The translations under genes and the position numbers were made by a program. From Eunapius fragilis (taxonomy: Eukaryota; Porifera; Demospongiae; Spongillida; Spongillidae), in contig OY811973.1 in assembly GCA_963681505.1 (NCBI GenBank), positions 3,321,955-3,385,954 of the forward strand: a stretch of 64,000 nt of DNA, in the 5' to 3' direction. The first letter of the stretch is position 1, and every line of letters begins with the position of its first letter. The notes under the pieces are model-generated. The model saw nothing but the letters and a program-made list of their open reading frames with translations. It searched no databases and was not told the DNA's origin. Of this stretch, positions 33,651 to 64,000 are shown piece by piece.

Positions 33651-36600
33651 ATGACTGCAATCATCAAGTACATGTACGACACCTGCGGCACGGTAAGCGG
33701 ACGTAACGCATCGTTCAACAGTCCCCCATTCTCGTCCGCGTAGCGTGTATGTACTCGCCTTGCCGGCGCTCTTTTTTTTTTTTTTTTTCTTTTTCTTTGC
33801 ACTGCTCTCTGACTAACCTTCTTTCGTTCCAGCCGGATATCTCGATTCTCCAACAAGAGCATGCCATGCGCGAGCTGCAAATTAAATGTATCGAGGTAAG
33901 AAAGCAAATAAACGCGTCTACCTCGGCACTGACATGTTTTACGCGAACTAGGAATCCTTTAGCGCTTTGCCCTTCACTTTGCCATTATTCCATCATTTTT
34001 TTTTTTTTTAATGCTTTTTTTTTCCCTTTTCTCTCTTTGCTCAGCAATCAATTGGACAATTCATAGACTACGTATCGAGACTGGCGCAAGACCAGCAAGG
34101 CTCGCGGCTGATCCAGGCCAAGCTTGAAGAGGCGACGACACGGGAGAGAGACTGCATACTGGTCGGGGTTGCGCCCCGTGCGCTTGAACTCATGTGCAAT
34201 CCCTTCGGAAACTACGTCATCCAGAAGTTGCTAGAGTTCGGGACCCCCGTGCAGCGCAGGGGCGTGGTCGAGCTCATGCGGCGGAATGTGGTGACCCTCG
34301 CTTCTCACACGTACGGATGCCGCGTGGTGCAGTCTGCAGTGCAGAACCTACCGCGACACATGCAGGTAGGTGCGGGCGTGATAGCTAATTAAAAATCCAT
34401 GCTTAACATTGAACATTTGTGGGGGGGGGGGGTTGCGTTCTCCCTCAAGAGAAAGCAATAAATTGTGCGCCATAAATTCAATCACAGATACAATGTATTT
34501 TATAATCGTAGATAAGGAAGTAGTTTTAGTCTTGGTGTTGGGGGTGGGGGGTATAAAGTGTGAAGACTGCATGCTAATAAGGTAATGTTCTTAGCAGGTG
34601 AAAGGTTTCCAGGCCTGTGGCAAAATGTTATTTTCTGTTTGCAGAAACCACCCCCCCCCTCACCCCCTCACCACTACATAATTCAACCACCCCTCTCCTT
34701 GCCCCAACAGGCTGTGCTCCTATCAGAGTTGGAGGGTTGCATAGTGAACCTGATCAAGGATGAAAATGGCAACCATGTGGTCCAGAAGTGCGTGGAGTAC
34801 ATTGACTCCTCCCTCCTGGACCCCCTGGTCAACGCCCTCCAGGGTCAGGTGCCGGACCTCTGCATGCACCCTTTTGGATGCCGCGTCATCCAACGTGTGC
34901 TGGAACACTGCAACCAGACCCAGGTCACCTCAGTCCTGAAGGAGATACACCTTCAGTCCAAGCAGCTGATAAAGGTATTAACCTTTTTTTTTAAATAAAT
35001 TTTTTAAAATAGTTTTTTTAATCGTGGCGTGCAGCATCACCCAAATACAATTAGGCAACTTGTGGGTCTGATTATTTTGTACTTCTGGGTGTGACGTCAC
35101 GTACTAGCAGGTCCACTGTCTCTTGCCTGTACACTGCAAACATTACCTGGTGTGTGTTTCAGTTTGCTTTTTGACTTGTAAGGAACAAACGCTATAATTA
35201 AGCTGCGTCGTGTCCGTCTAGAACAAATAATCAGATATCATGAAAGTTGCCTATTGCAACACTGGCTTTTCTTCAAAAGCCTACTCTGTTAGGCTCTATG
35301 GGGGCAATGTGATTGGGCATAGACCTCATTCTCCCGTGTCACTTAAGTTTTCGAATGCTGTTCTCTCAGTGTTCGGTTTGTTACCCACAAGTAGTTCGAA
35401 CTTAATTTGTCATTGAGATTTCTGGTTGCATGTGCAGACTCATGTGTCCCCTGGTCATTTGTTATCCCAGGTACGTGTAGTTAAGCATGTTTCATAGGCA
35501 TAGACAGGGAAAGGCAAACAGCCCCCCTACTACGTAGATAAAGGAGGGGGCAGCCCCCCTCCCACGTAGATAAAGGAGGGGGGAAAGGCAAGGGTTCTAC
35601 AGCCCCTAGATAAAGGAGGGGGGAAAGGCAAACAGCCTCCCTACCACGTAGATAAAGGAGGGGGGGAAAGGCAAACAGCCCCCCCTACCACCAGGTTTTT
35701 TTTTCCAATATTATGATTATAGTTTCCAATTGTCTCAGGTCTTCCTGATCTCATGACATGCTTTTGAGCAATGAATTCCATTAGATTATCAACCCTCCAG
35801 TGTGAAATAGTATGCTCTTGTGCAAGCTAACAGCCAGTGGCCAAATGTCATTATTGTTCTTCCAACTTAATGTGTCGCAGGATCAGTATGGAAACTATGT
35901 GATTCAGTATGTTTTAATGCATGGAAGGCCTGGGGACAAGACAAAAATTATCGGACAGCTCAAGGGGCGTGTCACTTCTCTTGCCCAGCACAAGTTTGCC
36001 AGGTGAGATTAAGTGCCAGTACTGAAATGTATGCAGAGGTGTGTGTGTGTGTATGTATGTGTGCATGTGTGTGTGTATATGTGTGTGTACGTGTGTGTTT
36101 TTATGGTTAGGATTGGCCTCAGTACCGGTACATGAAAGTGGGAACAATTCGTGTGCATATATTTTGATGTACTTAGCTTAGTTTATGTACAAAACATGAA
36201 CTGAAGCTGAACTCTTAGTTTGCTTCTAACCTTATGGTTCTGTTTTTTTATTTAAATTTTAATAATAGAAACTGTTGCATGAGAGAGCATTAAATAAAAT
36301 CTGCTTAACTCTCGCTCCCTTCCAACAGCAATGTGGTAGAGAAGGCATTAGAGTGTGCTTCCATATCTGAACGACGCTCTCTGGTGTCTGAGATTATTGA
36401 AGATGACCAGTAAGTCGTGTTGGTAACTAAGTCAAGGGGCACTACGTAATTGGTTTTTATCAAATTCTTGTTTGTTGATTAAATAATATTTTTGTAACAC
36501 TGTTCCCACTTCAATACATTTTGACATTCGTCAGTTTTGTGCTCAACCCATGTATGGTACATGTATTACCACATGACTGGCCCCATCCATACGTGGCATT

Positions 36601-37034
36601 ACCACATGACTGGCCCCACCCATATGTGGCATTACCACATGACTGGCCCCACCCATATGTGGCATTACCACGTGACTGGCCCCACCCATATGTGGCATTA
36701 CCACATGACTGACCCCACCCATATGTGGCATTACCACATGAGTGGGACTTAGATGCAGACACATGCAACCACACCCCCACCCAATGTAAAAATTAAAAAT
36801 AAAAAGCATGCTAACTCATATAATGTCAACCCCTACAGGACCCTGTTCAACCTCACCAAACACCAGTTTGGAAACTACGTCCTGCAGAGGACCCTGGAGT
36901 CTGTAGACGCAGGGACACAGCGACTTCTCCTCTCAAGGCTCTACCCTCACCTCGGTACTCTGAAGAGGTACAACTATGCGAGATACGTCATTGAAAAGCT
37001 GGAGAAGGTACAGAATCTCCTCCCTCTCCAGTAA
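33651..37034 (+). CDS. PUM: Pumilio-family RNA-binding protein, short form, 8 PUF repeats
   Basis: Exons: 33651-33692, 33833-33895, 34045-34365, 34711-34974, 35881-36002, 36329-36409, 36839-37034; 362 aa. The eight repeats have base-contacting five-residue motifs SRLIQ, NYVIQ, CRVVQ, NHVVQ, CRVIQ, NYVIQ, SNVVE, NYVLQ, in order. This is the same code as human PUM1/2 (SRxxQ, NYxxQ, CRxxQ, NHxxQ, CRxxQ, NYxxQ, SNxxE, NYxxQ). By the established PUF code it should bind UGUANAUA in 3' UTRs and repress or destabilise those mRNAs. Only ~50 residues precede repeat 1, against several hundred disordered residues in fly and vertebrate Pumilio; an upstream exon could be missing. After the last repeat the frame reads [11 protein letters not shown] and stops, but GTACAG after GAGAAG could be a donor to one more exon. 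Confidence 0.88.
35515..35695 (+). repeat. Minisatellite, Pumilio intron 4
   Basis: Four to five units of 'gataaaggaggggggaaagg' plus 'caaacagccccccta', lying near the 3' end of the intron. Confidence 0.85.
36568..36745 (+). repeat. 33-bp minisatellite, Pumilio intron 6
   Basis: About five and a half units of 'accacatgactggccccacc' plus 'catatgtggcatt', with exact 33-bp spacing (for example 36601 and 36634). Confidence 0.95.
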
Positions 37035-37872
37035 AAGAGAGACAAGATATTTTAACCCCCAAAGCTCAAAATTCTACTGTCACAACAGTCAATGCTTGCA
37101 CCATCATTCTGCTGTTTGCATCATTTATTCATGTATGTATATATGTACACAAATCACGCTCAACATAGGCAAACATGTAACATATTATGTGGCGTGGAAG
37201 GGTGGGTGTAAGTGGTGCCTGTGGTTGTGTGATGATGTCATAAGAAATACAAGCGCAAGTCGTCTACTGTGTAGGTTGCTAAGGTCTCCTTGTTGTGAAG
37301 GATGGAGTACTTCTCTCTGCTGCTGTTACCACTTCCGGGTGCAGCTGTCATATAATTGGGTTAATAAAATTAATAAATATACCATTTTGCCATTCAGAGG
37401 GGGAATGCTGCATCTGTTTTGGGGCCTCCAACCCTCTCCCCTCCTTTGAATGATGCCGTCTAGTGGTAGTATGTTTTGCATTTCATAGTGTTAGTGTTAT
37501 GTATTAAATATTTGTATTTGAAACAAAACAAAAAAAAAAAAAAAAATTATCCACCTGGTCACACTATAATTGTTTACCCAAGTACCCATAAATCTCCCTT
37601 TAAAAAAACCTCTACGAGTAACATGCACCACATATCAGTGCCCTCCTCCCCCCCCACTCACCTAAAAATTTACCTTCTTACCTATGATTTCCATGACAGT
37701 AGGCAGCCATCGCTTCACGAGTTCAGTTCTAACTTTTTAAGCAATACAAATAGTATAGAAAATATATATACGGAAGAGTCTTGGCCTCACCAGAAGTGGG
37801 TTGGCTAAGTGACACGATGAGTGAACATGGACCGCTGCACTAGGCGAAAGACAATGTTATGGAGGGAAGGGG
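37035..37872. other. Pumilio 3' flank meeting SWSAP1 3' flank
   Basis: The genes converge here. 'ttaataaaattaataaat' at ~37360-37378 is a candidate polyadenylation region for Pumilio. No further gene seen. Confidence 0.5.
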
Positions 37873-39426
37873 CTACACAGGTGAGCTTTAAATAAGAGAA
37901 AGAAGGTACAATGGCAAAAGCACATACGTTTGGCGTTTGAAAACAAACTCTGCACCATCTACAAGGTGTGCACATGCGTGTGCCACGTCCCCAGCTCGTT
38001 CCTGCCACCTGGACTGGATCAGGGACATATCATATACCACTTGAAGGGTTAACTCATAAACATAAGAAACGTGTAGTTTGAGAACGGAAAACTGAAAAGG
38101 ATGTGGAAAGTCATAATGGATGCTTTAAATAAAGTGAAATAAAAAATCAACCCGGAGTCCAAAATATTGAATTAACCATTTGAGGCTCTAAATTTAGATA
38201 AAAACTTTATCCCAACATAGCGGATAGAAAAACATATTTACTAGTGATGATAATTTGACCGTCACATACCGTAAATGCGCAATTAGAAGCCATGGCGTAT
38301 AATCGAGACTACAAATTTTTTTCGTGGAAGGTTTGGATAATCACAATATAAATATCAGCATCACCAAAACAGTGGTCGATGGTTGCCCATACGCTTGGAC
38401 CAACGAACATTGCAATAAAAAAATCTGGTGAGGCCAGGGTATGTCTTTACATCGATGCTAGGCTTTTTGTCAGAGGAATTCATGTTTGTAGTCCCGATTA
38501 TACACCGCAGCTTCTAATTGTGCGTTTACTGTATATACCTCAATGCTGTCCCCCACGATAGAAATAACCTAACGTTCAAATGAGGTGATCATCCCCACCC
38601 CACCTCCCTAATAAGGTGATCATCCTCACCCCCACCTCCCTAATAAGGTGATCATCTTCACCCCCCCCTAATAAGGTGATTATCCTTACCCCACCTCAAG
38701 GTGATCATCCCACCCACTCCCTAATAAGGTGATCATCCTCACCTCCCTAATAAGGTGATCATCCTCACCCCCATCTCCCTCATAAGGTGATCATTCCACC
38801 CACCTCACCAATTAAGGTTATCATCCCCACCCCACCTCCCTAATAAGGTGATCACACACCCCCTCCCCACCTCCCCAATAAGGTGATCATCCTCACCCCC
38901 ACAATGAGTAACTCGTTTACAGGTACTAACTTGTTGCTGGGAGGCAAAGTAATGGCTGAAGTTGTCCACCACTATGCAAGTGGTTGTTTCGTCTCTTGCT
39001 AAATGAATGGTGTCAAAAATCGACACCAGCTCCTGCAGGGTAGAGGGGTACCTGCAGGTTCCAAATAATATTTGGGTTCACCACTAAATACACAGTTCGA
39101 AACGTTACGGGTTCTTACTGAAATCTGATAGCCTTCAGAAGATGGGCAGGTGGAGGCTGGTTGGCCGCGTTCAACAGCGGGAGCCTGTCCAACGGAGCGG
39201 GGCTGATGTATAGGATCTGTCCGTTATTCTCCGCACACACGAGTGCGTACTGGAAGAGAAGGGACGTTTTCCCGCTGGAAGGGAATGGAGGGGGGGGGGG
39301 GGGATATCGGATATAGTTTTCACAATATGAAGCATGAATAAGCTCACCATGCCCTCACCATTTCTCTGGACCAACAAGACAAACTCGATTCCCGCAGCTG
39401 GCGAGTACTTGTGCCATTTTGAGCAT
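37873..39426 (-). CDS. SWSAP1: SWSAP1 homologue (RecA-like Shu-complex ATPase)
   Basis: Minus-strand exons, first to last: 39359-39426, 39119-39274, 38931-39051, 37928-38013, 37873-37885; 147 aa, all phases agree. Walker A is GPEKCGKTSLLFQYALVC, formed across the exon 1/2 junction (TG+C). KAIRFQ|YPSTLQEL at the exon 2/3 junction matches the KIRFQYP..T.EL signature of SWSAP1, and Walker B is CIVVDNF. The last exons encode SRWQERAGDVAHACAHLVDG and a short tail. Known: SWSAP1 pairs with SWS1/ZSWIM7 and stabilises RAD51 filaments in homologous recombination. Shorter than human SWSAP1 (229 aa), and the 13-nt terminal exon is the weakest part of the model; a different 3' exon is possible. The start is the ATG giving the shortest lead into the Walker A strand. 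Confidence 0.68.
38269..38531. mobile_element. 263-bp MITE in SWSAP1 intron 3, TA target
   Basis: Ends are ~48-bp imperfect inverted repeats: CCGTAAATGCGCAATTAGAA at left, and CAGTAAACGCACAATTAGAA as the reverse complement at right. Both are followed by a 'gtataatcg.gactacaaa' block. Flanked by TA on both sides (38267-38268 and 38532-38533), as for Tc1/mariner/pogo-type MITEs. Confidence 0.72.
38580..38910 (-). repeat. ~28-30-bp minisatellite, SWSAP1 intron 3
   Basis: About ten units; on the gene's sense (minus) strand they read 'ggtgaggatgatcaccttat' plus 'tagggaggtgg'. The array begins ~20 nt inside the intron after the donor CAACAA|gttagt. Confidence 0.9.
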
Positions 39427-39481
39427 GCGCAGTGGCTCCCATTCACATGCTACAACATAACATACAGTATAAGCCTCGTGC
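39427..39481. promoter_or_regulatory. Bidirectional start region SWSAP1/N6AMT1
   Basis: Only 55 bp separate the divergent ATGs (39424-39426 minus, 39482-39484 plus). The core promoters must therefore overlap each other or the coding exons. No TATA box is obvious on either strand. Confidence 0.6.
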
Positions 39482-40641
39482 ATGCAGTCCGCCCACCCCA
39501 GTCCATGCGTCCAGGTCGGCTCCGACGACCGTGAGGATGTCTACCTTCCGTCGGACGACACCTTTCTTCTTATGGACGCGTTAGAAAAAGACTTCCCGTT
39601 TCTGGACGCACTGAGGTAAGTTGACGGCACGTTAGACTTCCGGTGCATAATTACCGCTGTAACGACCACACCCCGCGGAAAATACAAATTACATGTACAG
39701 ACCTTCAATATGCGTTGAGGTGGGTTCCGGCTCCGGAGCTGTGATTACATTTCTGGCCGCCCACTTTGGCAGCGGAGCATTTTATCTGTGAGCTGGCAGC
39801 GCAGACACATCCACACGCACTTGAAAAATTTATGCATCATTTTTCGTCTTTCTGAATATTTGTACGTCTCCTTCTGTGAAGAGCCACTGACGTCAACTCC
39901 AAAGCATGTCGCTGCACCGGCCGTACGCTACTGCACAATTCAGTTCGGACGTACGACTGTGTTAACGAGGACTTGGTAAGGAAGCAATGTAGGAGGCGGG
40001 CGGCATGCTATCGACGCCCGCCGTTGGACGTCATGCGGGCAGCCCGATGCTGCTAAGCTACTCACTTGCAATCCCTGTACGTGCAGGTCAACGCCTTGCA
40101 ACCGAGGCTGCGAAACAGCGTCGACGTACTGATATTCAATCCACCCTACGTGCCGACGCCCTCCGAAGAGGTTTGGCGACCAAACAAAGTACGCCTTCCT
40201 TGTGTCTCTCGTTTCAATGCGCACCGGGTATGGTTACCGTTATTTTCCTGGGGTCAGGTAGGCGGTATCGAAGCCTCTTGGGCTGGCGGGACTTGCGGAA
40301 GAGAGGTGAGCGGACCGGTCGGCTCCTCAGTATAAAAATTGCTAAATGGTTCTTATTCCGTATGATGGCATTTTGCAATGCAGGTGACAGACCGTCTTTT
40401 GCCAGATGTCAGTGCATTGTTATCTCGTCGCGGTGCGCTGTATCTCGTGACTGTTCCAGAAAACAGACCATGTTGGTTTCTCCTTTCGGTGTTAGGAAAA
40501 AAATGTAATTAAGTCCTTCTCGCAGCCGATATCATGGACTTTTTGGGCGCACAAGGCCTAAGCTCAGAGACGGTTATGTCAAGGAAAGCTCACAACGAGA
40601 GACTTGGCGTCGTGAGATTCTTCAACCGCGCATTTTTATGA
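39482..40641 (+). CDS. N6AMT1: N6AMT1/HEMK2 glutamine methyltransferase
   Basis: Exons: 39482-39615, 39701-39787, 39882-39975, 40087-40170, 40258-40305, 40384-40471, 40526-40641; 216 aa (human 214), phases consistent. N-terminal VYLPSDDTFLLMDALE matches VYEPAEDTFLLLDALE. The SAM-binding motif is VEVGSGSGAV, catalytic motif IV is FNPPY, then EASWAGGTCGRE. Known: with TRMT112 it methylates the Gln of the GGQ motif of release factor eRF1; DNA-N6-adenine activity has been claimed and disputed. Start ATG at 39482 is first in frame and sits 55 bp from the divergent SWSAP1 start. All introns are under 120 bp, in contrast to RFC1 next door. The gene ends 132 bp before the RFC1 start. Confidence 0.93.
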
Positions 40642-40773
40642 AATTCGGTTGTTTTTGTTACGCATGCGTAATAGCACACGTGCATTTGACAAAAATTTGA
40701 TTGTTGCGTACTTGCCGCTCAGAAAAGTGGGTTGGTTGTTACACCCTAATGAAGTTGTCGTTTAATTTTAAAC

Positions 40774-60733
<19,960 letters not shown>

Positions 60734-61503
60734 GAACTGTGACACATTGTTAACTGTTCATCTTGTCTTTTATTTTCAAGTTGTTGTCACATTGTGTTTG
60801 TCATGTATAACAACATATCCACGACATCACTGGTCAGGTAACTAACATTAATACATCACTGGTCAGGTAACTAACATTAATAGTGTACGTAGTTTTGGTA
60901 TTTATCTTCTTGGTGCAGAAAGTGAGGGACAAGCTAACCCACCTAACCCACCTAAGCTAAGCCCGTGAAGTGTGATCACTAGGGTGAAACAACCGCACCT
61001 GACAACTGATGCTAAATCAACCTCACCGGATGTGCAGGCTTATCTAAAAATAAACTTAAAAAGAAAGCTACATGTAATTCGGGAACCCAGCTCACCCCTC
61101 CCCTGGGCTAAAAATACTTCTCCTAATGCTCACTAAATATAGCTTGGTAAGTGATCTGTCCTTCGGCACATTGGTCTAAAAATTTAAAAAATGGGGGTGA
61201 CTGAGGTCCAGGCCACCACCATGCAAGGGTCCAAAGCCACCATGCAAGGGTACAAGGCCACCACCATGCAAGGGTCCAGAGACCACCATGCAAGGGTCCA
61301 GGCCACCACCATGCAAGGGTACAAGGCCACCACCATGCAAGGGTCCAGACCACCATGCAAAGGCTGTTACTGCTTCCTTTAACAATTAAGTTTGCCAACA
61401 CTAAACCCCCATTCCCTAGGGAGCTTGTACAAAACACGAAACATGGTGAATGAATTTGCACGACAGAACTGTACAATCAAATATAAATGTTCAACATATT
61501 TTT
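60734..61503. other. RFC1 3' flank
   Basis: Converges with the minus-strand gene below. Contains a duplicated 'tcactggtcaggtaactaac' (60828-60880) and a 20-30-bp minisatellite of 'ccaccatgcaagggtcca' type at 61196-61370. No gene. Confidence 0.5.
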
Positions 61504-61709
61504 TTATGCCCTTCTCTCCTGCTTCTGAGTTCGCTTCTTCTCCTTCTCCCGCCTGTCCTGCACCTTCTGCTTCTGGACCTGCCTGTTCTGCTTGTCCTTC
61601 TCAACTTTGGCATCGTGCGCCATCTTGGCCGTCTCCCTCTGCACCTTCTGCTGCTCGAGCACTGAGGCTGCGTTCATGTTGATGAACAGATCCAAGTCCG
61701 AAGGTTTAG
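61504..61709 (-). CDS. Terminal exon of an unidentified coiled-coil protein
   Basis: Minus-strand exon from a good acceptor (ttgaatacag) at 61709 down to TAA at 61504-61506. It encodes ~68 residues: AKPSDLDLFINMNAASVLEQ, then a highly charged helix of K/R/E/Q (QVQKQKVQDRREKEKKRTQK) to the end. I do not recognise the family. The even heptad-like charge pattern, good splice acceptor and open frame argue for a real exon. Upstream exons (at higher coordinates) were not found with confidence; an ATG frame at ~63100 (MLAEEFTVTEIGPFKN) is a possible but unproven first exon. Confidence 0.55.
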
Positions 61710-62545
61710 CTGTATTCAAAATAACAATAATAATAAATGAAGCACTGGCCTTGCCCAGGGGACTTATTGGCCTTGTACCTTGCGCAGGGGGTCCCCCCCC
61801 TTGACACCTTTGGCTATGTGCGGAGGGGGGGTTTCCCCTTGATACCTGGCTATGTGCGGAGGGGGGTGCCCCCTGGATACCCAGGCTATATGTGCACACG
61901 GTAGGATGCCCCCTGTATATTTGGATACCCAGGCTATATGTGCACACGGTAGGATGCCCCCCTGTATATTTGTATACCCAGGCTATATGTGCACACAGTA
62001 GGATGCCCCCCTGTATATTTGGATACCCAGGCTATATGTGCACACGGTAGGATGCCCCCCTGTATATTTGCAGGGGTGCAAGTCCCTGAAGTGGACCCAG
62101 AAAAGTTGTTGACGAGCACCTCGTTGTGAAGACACACCCACTAATGGCTGCTCATAGCTTGCAGGGTAGGCCTATTGAAGACACACCCACTAATGGCTGC
62201 AGGGTAGGCCTATTGCAGACGCACCCCACTAATGGCTGCAGGGTAGGCCTATTGCAGACACACCCCACTAATGGCTGCTCATAGCTTCACTATCTGAACC
62301 TAAGCTTAATACTTATATTTATAAATCTTCATTGCCAGTAGCCTGATCAAGAAGAACTCCACTTTCAAATGGGGGGGGGGGGGGCAATTAATGGCAATAA
62401 CACTCTTCCCTACATAGCCCCAACCACCAGTGTCTAACACAACAGCACGTTGTAGCTAAGGTCCCAGGGAAGGTATAACCATTCCAGGCTACTGTTTATA
62501 AATCAAAGTCGACAAAATTGAACAGCAGTGTTGATAGGAAGTGAG
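61710..62545. repeat. Minisatellites in the intron of the minus-strand gene
   Basis: Units of ~49 bp containing 'caggctatatgtgcacacgg' and 'taggatgccccctgtatat' (61840-62085), then ~45-bp units with 'cacccactaatggctgcagg' (62120-62280), and a poly-G tract near 62371. Confidence 0.85.
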
Positions 62546-62547
62546 CA

Positions 62548-62872
62548 AAGGCATACACTGTACTCCCCTGCCCTACAAAGGCATACACTGTACTCCCCTG
62601 CCCTACAAAGGCATACACTGTACTCCCCTGCCCTACAAAGGCATACACTGTACTCCCCTGCCCTACAAAGGCATACACTGTACTCCCCTGCCCTACAAAG
62701 GCATACACTGTACTCCCCTGCCCTACAAAGGCATACACTGTATTCCCCTGCCCTACAAAGGCATACACTGTACCCCCCCTGCCCTACAAAGGCATACACT
62801 GTACTCCCCTGCCCTACAAAGGCATACACTGTACTCCCCTGCCCTACAAAGGCATACACTGTACTGCCCTAC
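62548..62872. repeat. 30-bp minisatellite (~11 copies)
   Basis: Unit 'ggcatacactgtactcccct' plus 'gccctacaaa', nearly invariant. Confidence 0.97.
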
Positions 62873-63247
62873 TTAGTGCTTTACAACAAAGAGATTAGTG
62901 TACTTCAAATGGACAATGACAAAGTAATTCCTCACACCTGGTACAGAGAACAATGTGTTGTTTACATATGACATCGTGGCTACGTGCTGTAAAGTATCGA
63001 ATATAATCAGCTCACACATTCCACACACCCCTATCCCCACCCCCATTGGAAAGAAAAAAAGGTATGTTTTTAAATGGTCCAATCTCCGTAACTGTGAATT
63101 CTTCCGCTAACATCTTCAATATTTCAGAAAATAAAATTTCAAAACAGAAGCGTTTACAGTTATGCGTTTAAACACAAGTGATGGGTTCGAGCTTTTATGC
63201 AATACTTTACGATAGATGAACATATTGCAAGGATACACACATTGCAA
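62873..63247. other. Unassigned
   Basis: No supported gene. Holds the weak candidate first exon mentioned for the coiled-coil gene (ATG on the minus strand near 63112). Confidence 0.3.
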
Positions 63248-63598
63248 CACAGTAGACCTCACTGGCTTACACTAGTAGACCTCACTGGCTTACACTAGTA
63301 GACCTCACTGGCTTACACTAGTAGACCTCACTGGCTTACACCAGTAGACCTCACTGGCTTACACTAGTAGACCTCACTGGCTTACACCAGTAGACCTCAC
63401 TGGCTTACACTAGTAGACCTCACTGGCTTACACTAGTAGACCTCACTGGCTTACACCAGTAGACCTCACTGGCTTACACCAGTAGACCTCACTGGCTTAC
63501 ACTAGTAGACCTCACTGGCTTACACTAGTAGACCTCACTGGCTTACACCAGTAGACCTCACTGGCTTACACTAGTAGACCTCACTGGCTTACACTAGA
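63248..63598. repeat. 23-bp minisatellite (~15 copies)
   Basis: Unit 'cactggcttacactagtaga' plus 'cct'; the only frequent variant is acactag/acaccag. No unique spacers between units. Confidence 0.97.
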
Positions 63599-64000
63599 AC
63601 AGTGTTTGGCATATTTCACAAAGGTCAACCTTTTTAAATGATAGAAATTTTTTGAGACTTCCAAGTTAGTGGATGTTCATGTACATCTTAACCAAACAAA
63701 ATGCTCAAATGCAATACAAGTCTGAGCTGTCCAGCTAGCAAAACCTAACATCAAGTGGTTATCCTCCCTCAACTGAATCAACATCTTTCTAAGTACTTAA
63801 CAACTTACTACAGACTTTACTTTGCAACATGAAGTAAGTTATGATTGCCCAAACAGGGCAAGATTTTTATATTTTATTTTGTTTTTAATTCTGAGCAATA
63901 CAATTACTTTACATATTCAAGCTACAAAAAAAAAAGTGTTACACAAAATAATCATCACCCTTTCATATGATACAATCAAACTGCCCCCTCCCCCCCCCCC
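63599..64000. other. Unassigned right edge
   Basis: AT-rich, no open frame of note; ends in a poly-C tract. Confidence 0.4.

Noticed and set aside
63170-63215. Possible tRNA B-box (gggttcgagc)
   Set aside because: No matching A-box, acceptor stem or anticodon arm can be folded around it.
62548-63598. CRISPR-like regularly repeated 23- and 30-bp units
   Set aside because: Units are contiguous with no unique spacers, and the context is eukaryotic; these are minisatellites.

Overview
The window is eukaryotic nuclear DNA from an invertebrate animal. Genes are split by short GT-AG introns, protein families are metazoan, and non-coding sequence is saturated with micro- and minisatellites and short inverted-repeat transposons. 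A sponge or another early-branching metazoan fits best (inference: compact multi-exon genes, an animal STELLO/DUF288 gene, KDZ/Plavaka-like and hAT transposase relics). No species can be named from the sequence.

Layout. 1-1987 (-): N-terminal 662 codons of an intronless STELLO-like glycosyltransferase that runs off the edge. 1988-8350: transposon territory, with a 1.1-kb inverted-repeat element, two related MITEs, a broken KDZ/Plavaka-like transposase gene, retroelement and hAT fragments, and another MITE. 8350-15958: two near-identical copies of the first exon and flanks of an adenylyl cyclase gene, separated by unrelated sequence and a 200-N assembly gap. The first copy is split by a 2-kb transposon flanked by a target-site duplication. 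14896-28071 (+): a complete 21-exon membrane adenylyl cyclase (1085 aa). 29311-30898 (+): DNAJC27 (6 exons). 33651-37034 (+): a short Pumilio protein with eight PUF repeats (7 exons). 37873-39426 (-): SWSAP1 homologue (5 exons), head to head with N6AMT1 at 39482-40641 (+, 7 exons), with 55 bp between start codons. 40774-60733 (+): complete RFC1 (17 exons, 1240 aa), whose 7.5-kb intron 7 holds a MITE, three tandem TATA-box repeat units and a dead hAT transposon. 61504-61709 (-): last exon of an unidentified coiled-coil protein. The rest is minisatellite arrays and unassigned DNA.

The genes are ordinary cellular genes and form no obvious pathway: cAMP signalling (adenylyl cyclase), small-GTPase/J-domain signalling (DNAJC27), mRNA control (Pumilio), RAD51 regulation (SWSAP1), translation-termination-factor methylation (N6AMT1) and sliding-clamp loading (RFC1). 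SWSAP1 and RFC1 both act in genome maintenance.

The most unusual signal is in the introns. At least five minisatellite arrays start at, or contain, the exon/5'-splice-site junction, so the splice donor itself is tandemly copied (adenylyl cyclase introns 11 and 20; RFC1 introns 9, 10 and 13). RFC1 intron 5 has an array starting at intron base +1, and an intron of the minus-strand SWSAP1 gene has a similar array in its own sense orientation. Pyrimidine-rich arrays sit at 3' splice sites. I found no bacterial-type system, CRISPR array, rRNA or convincing tRNA.
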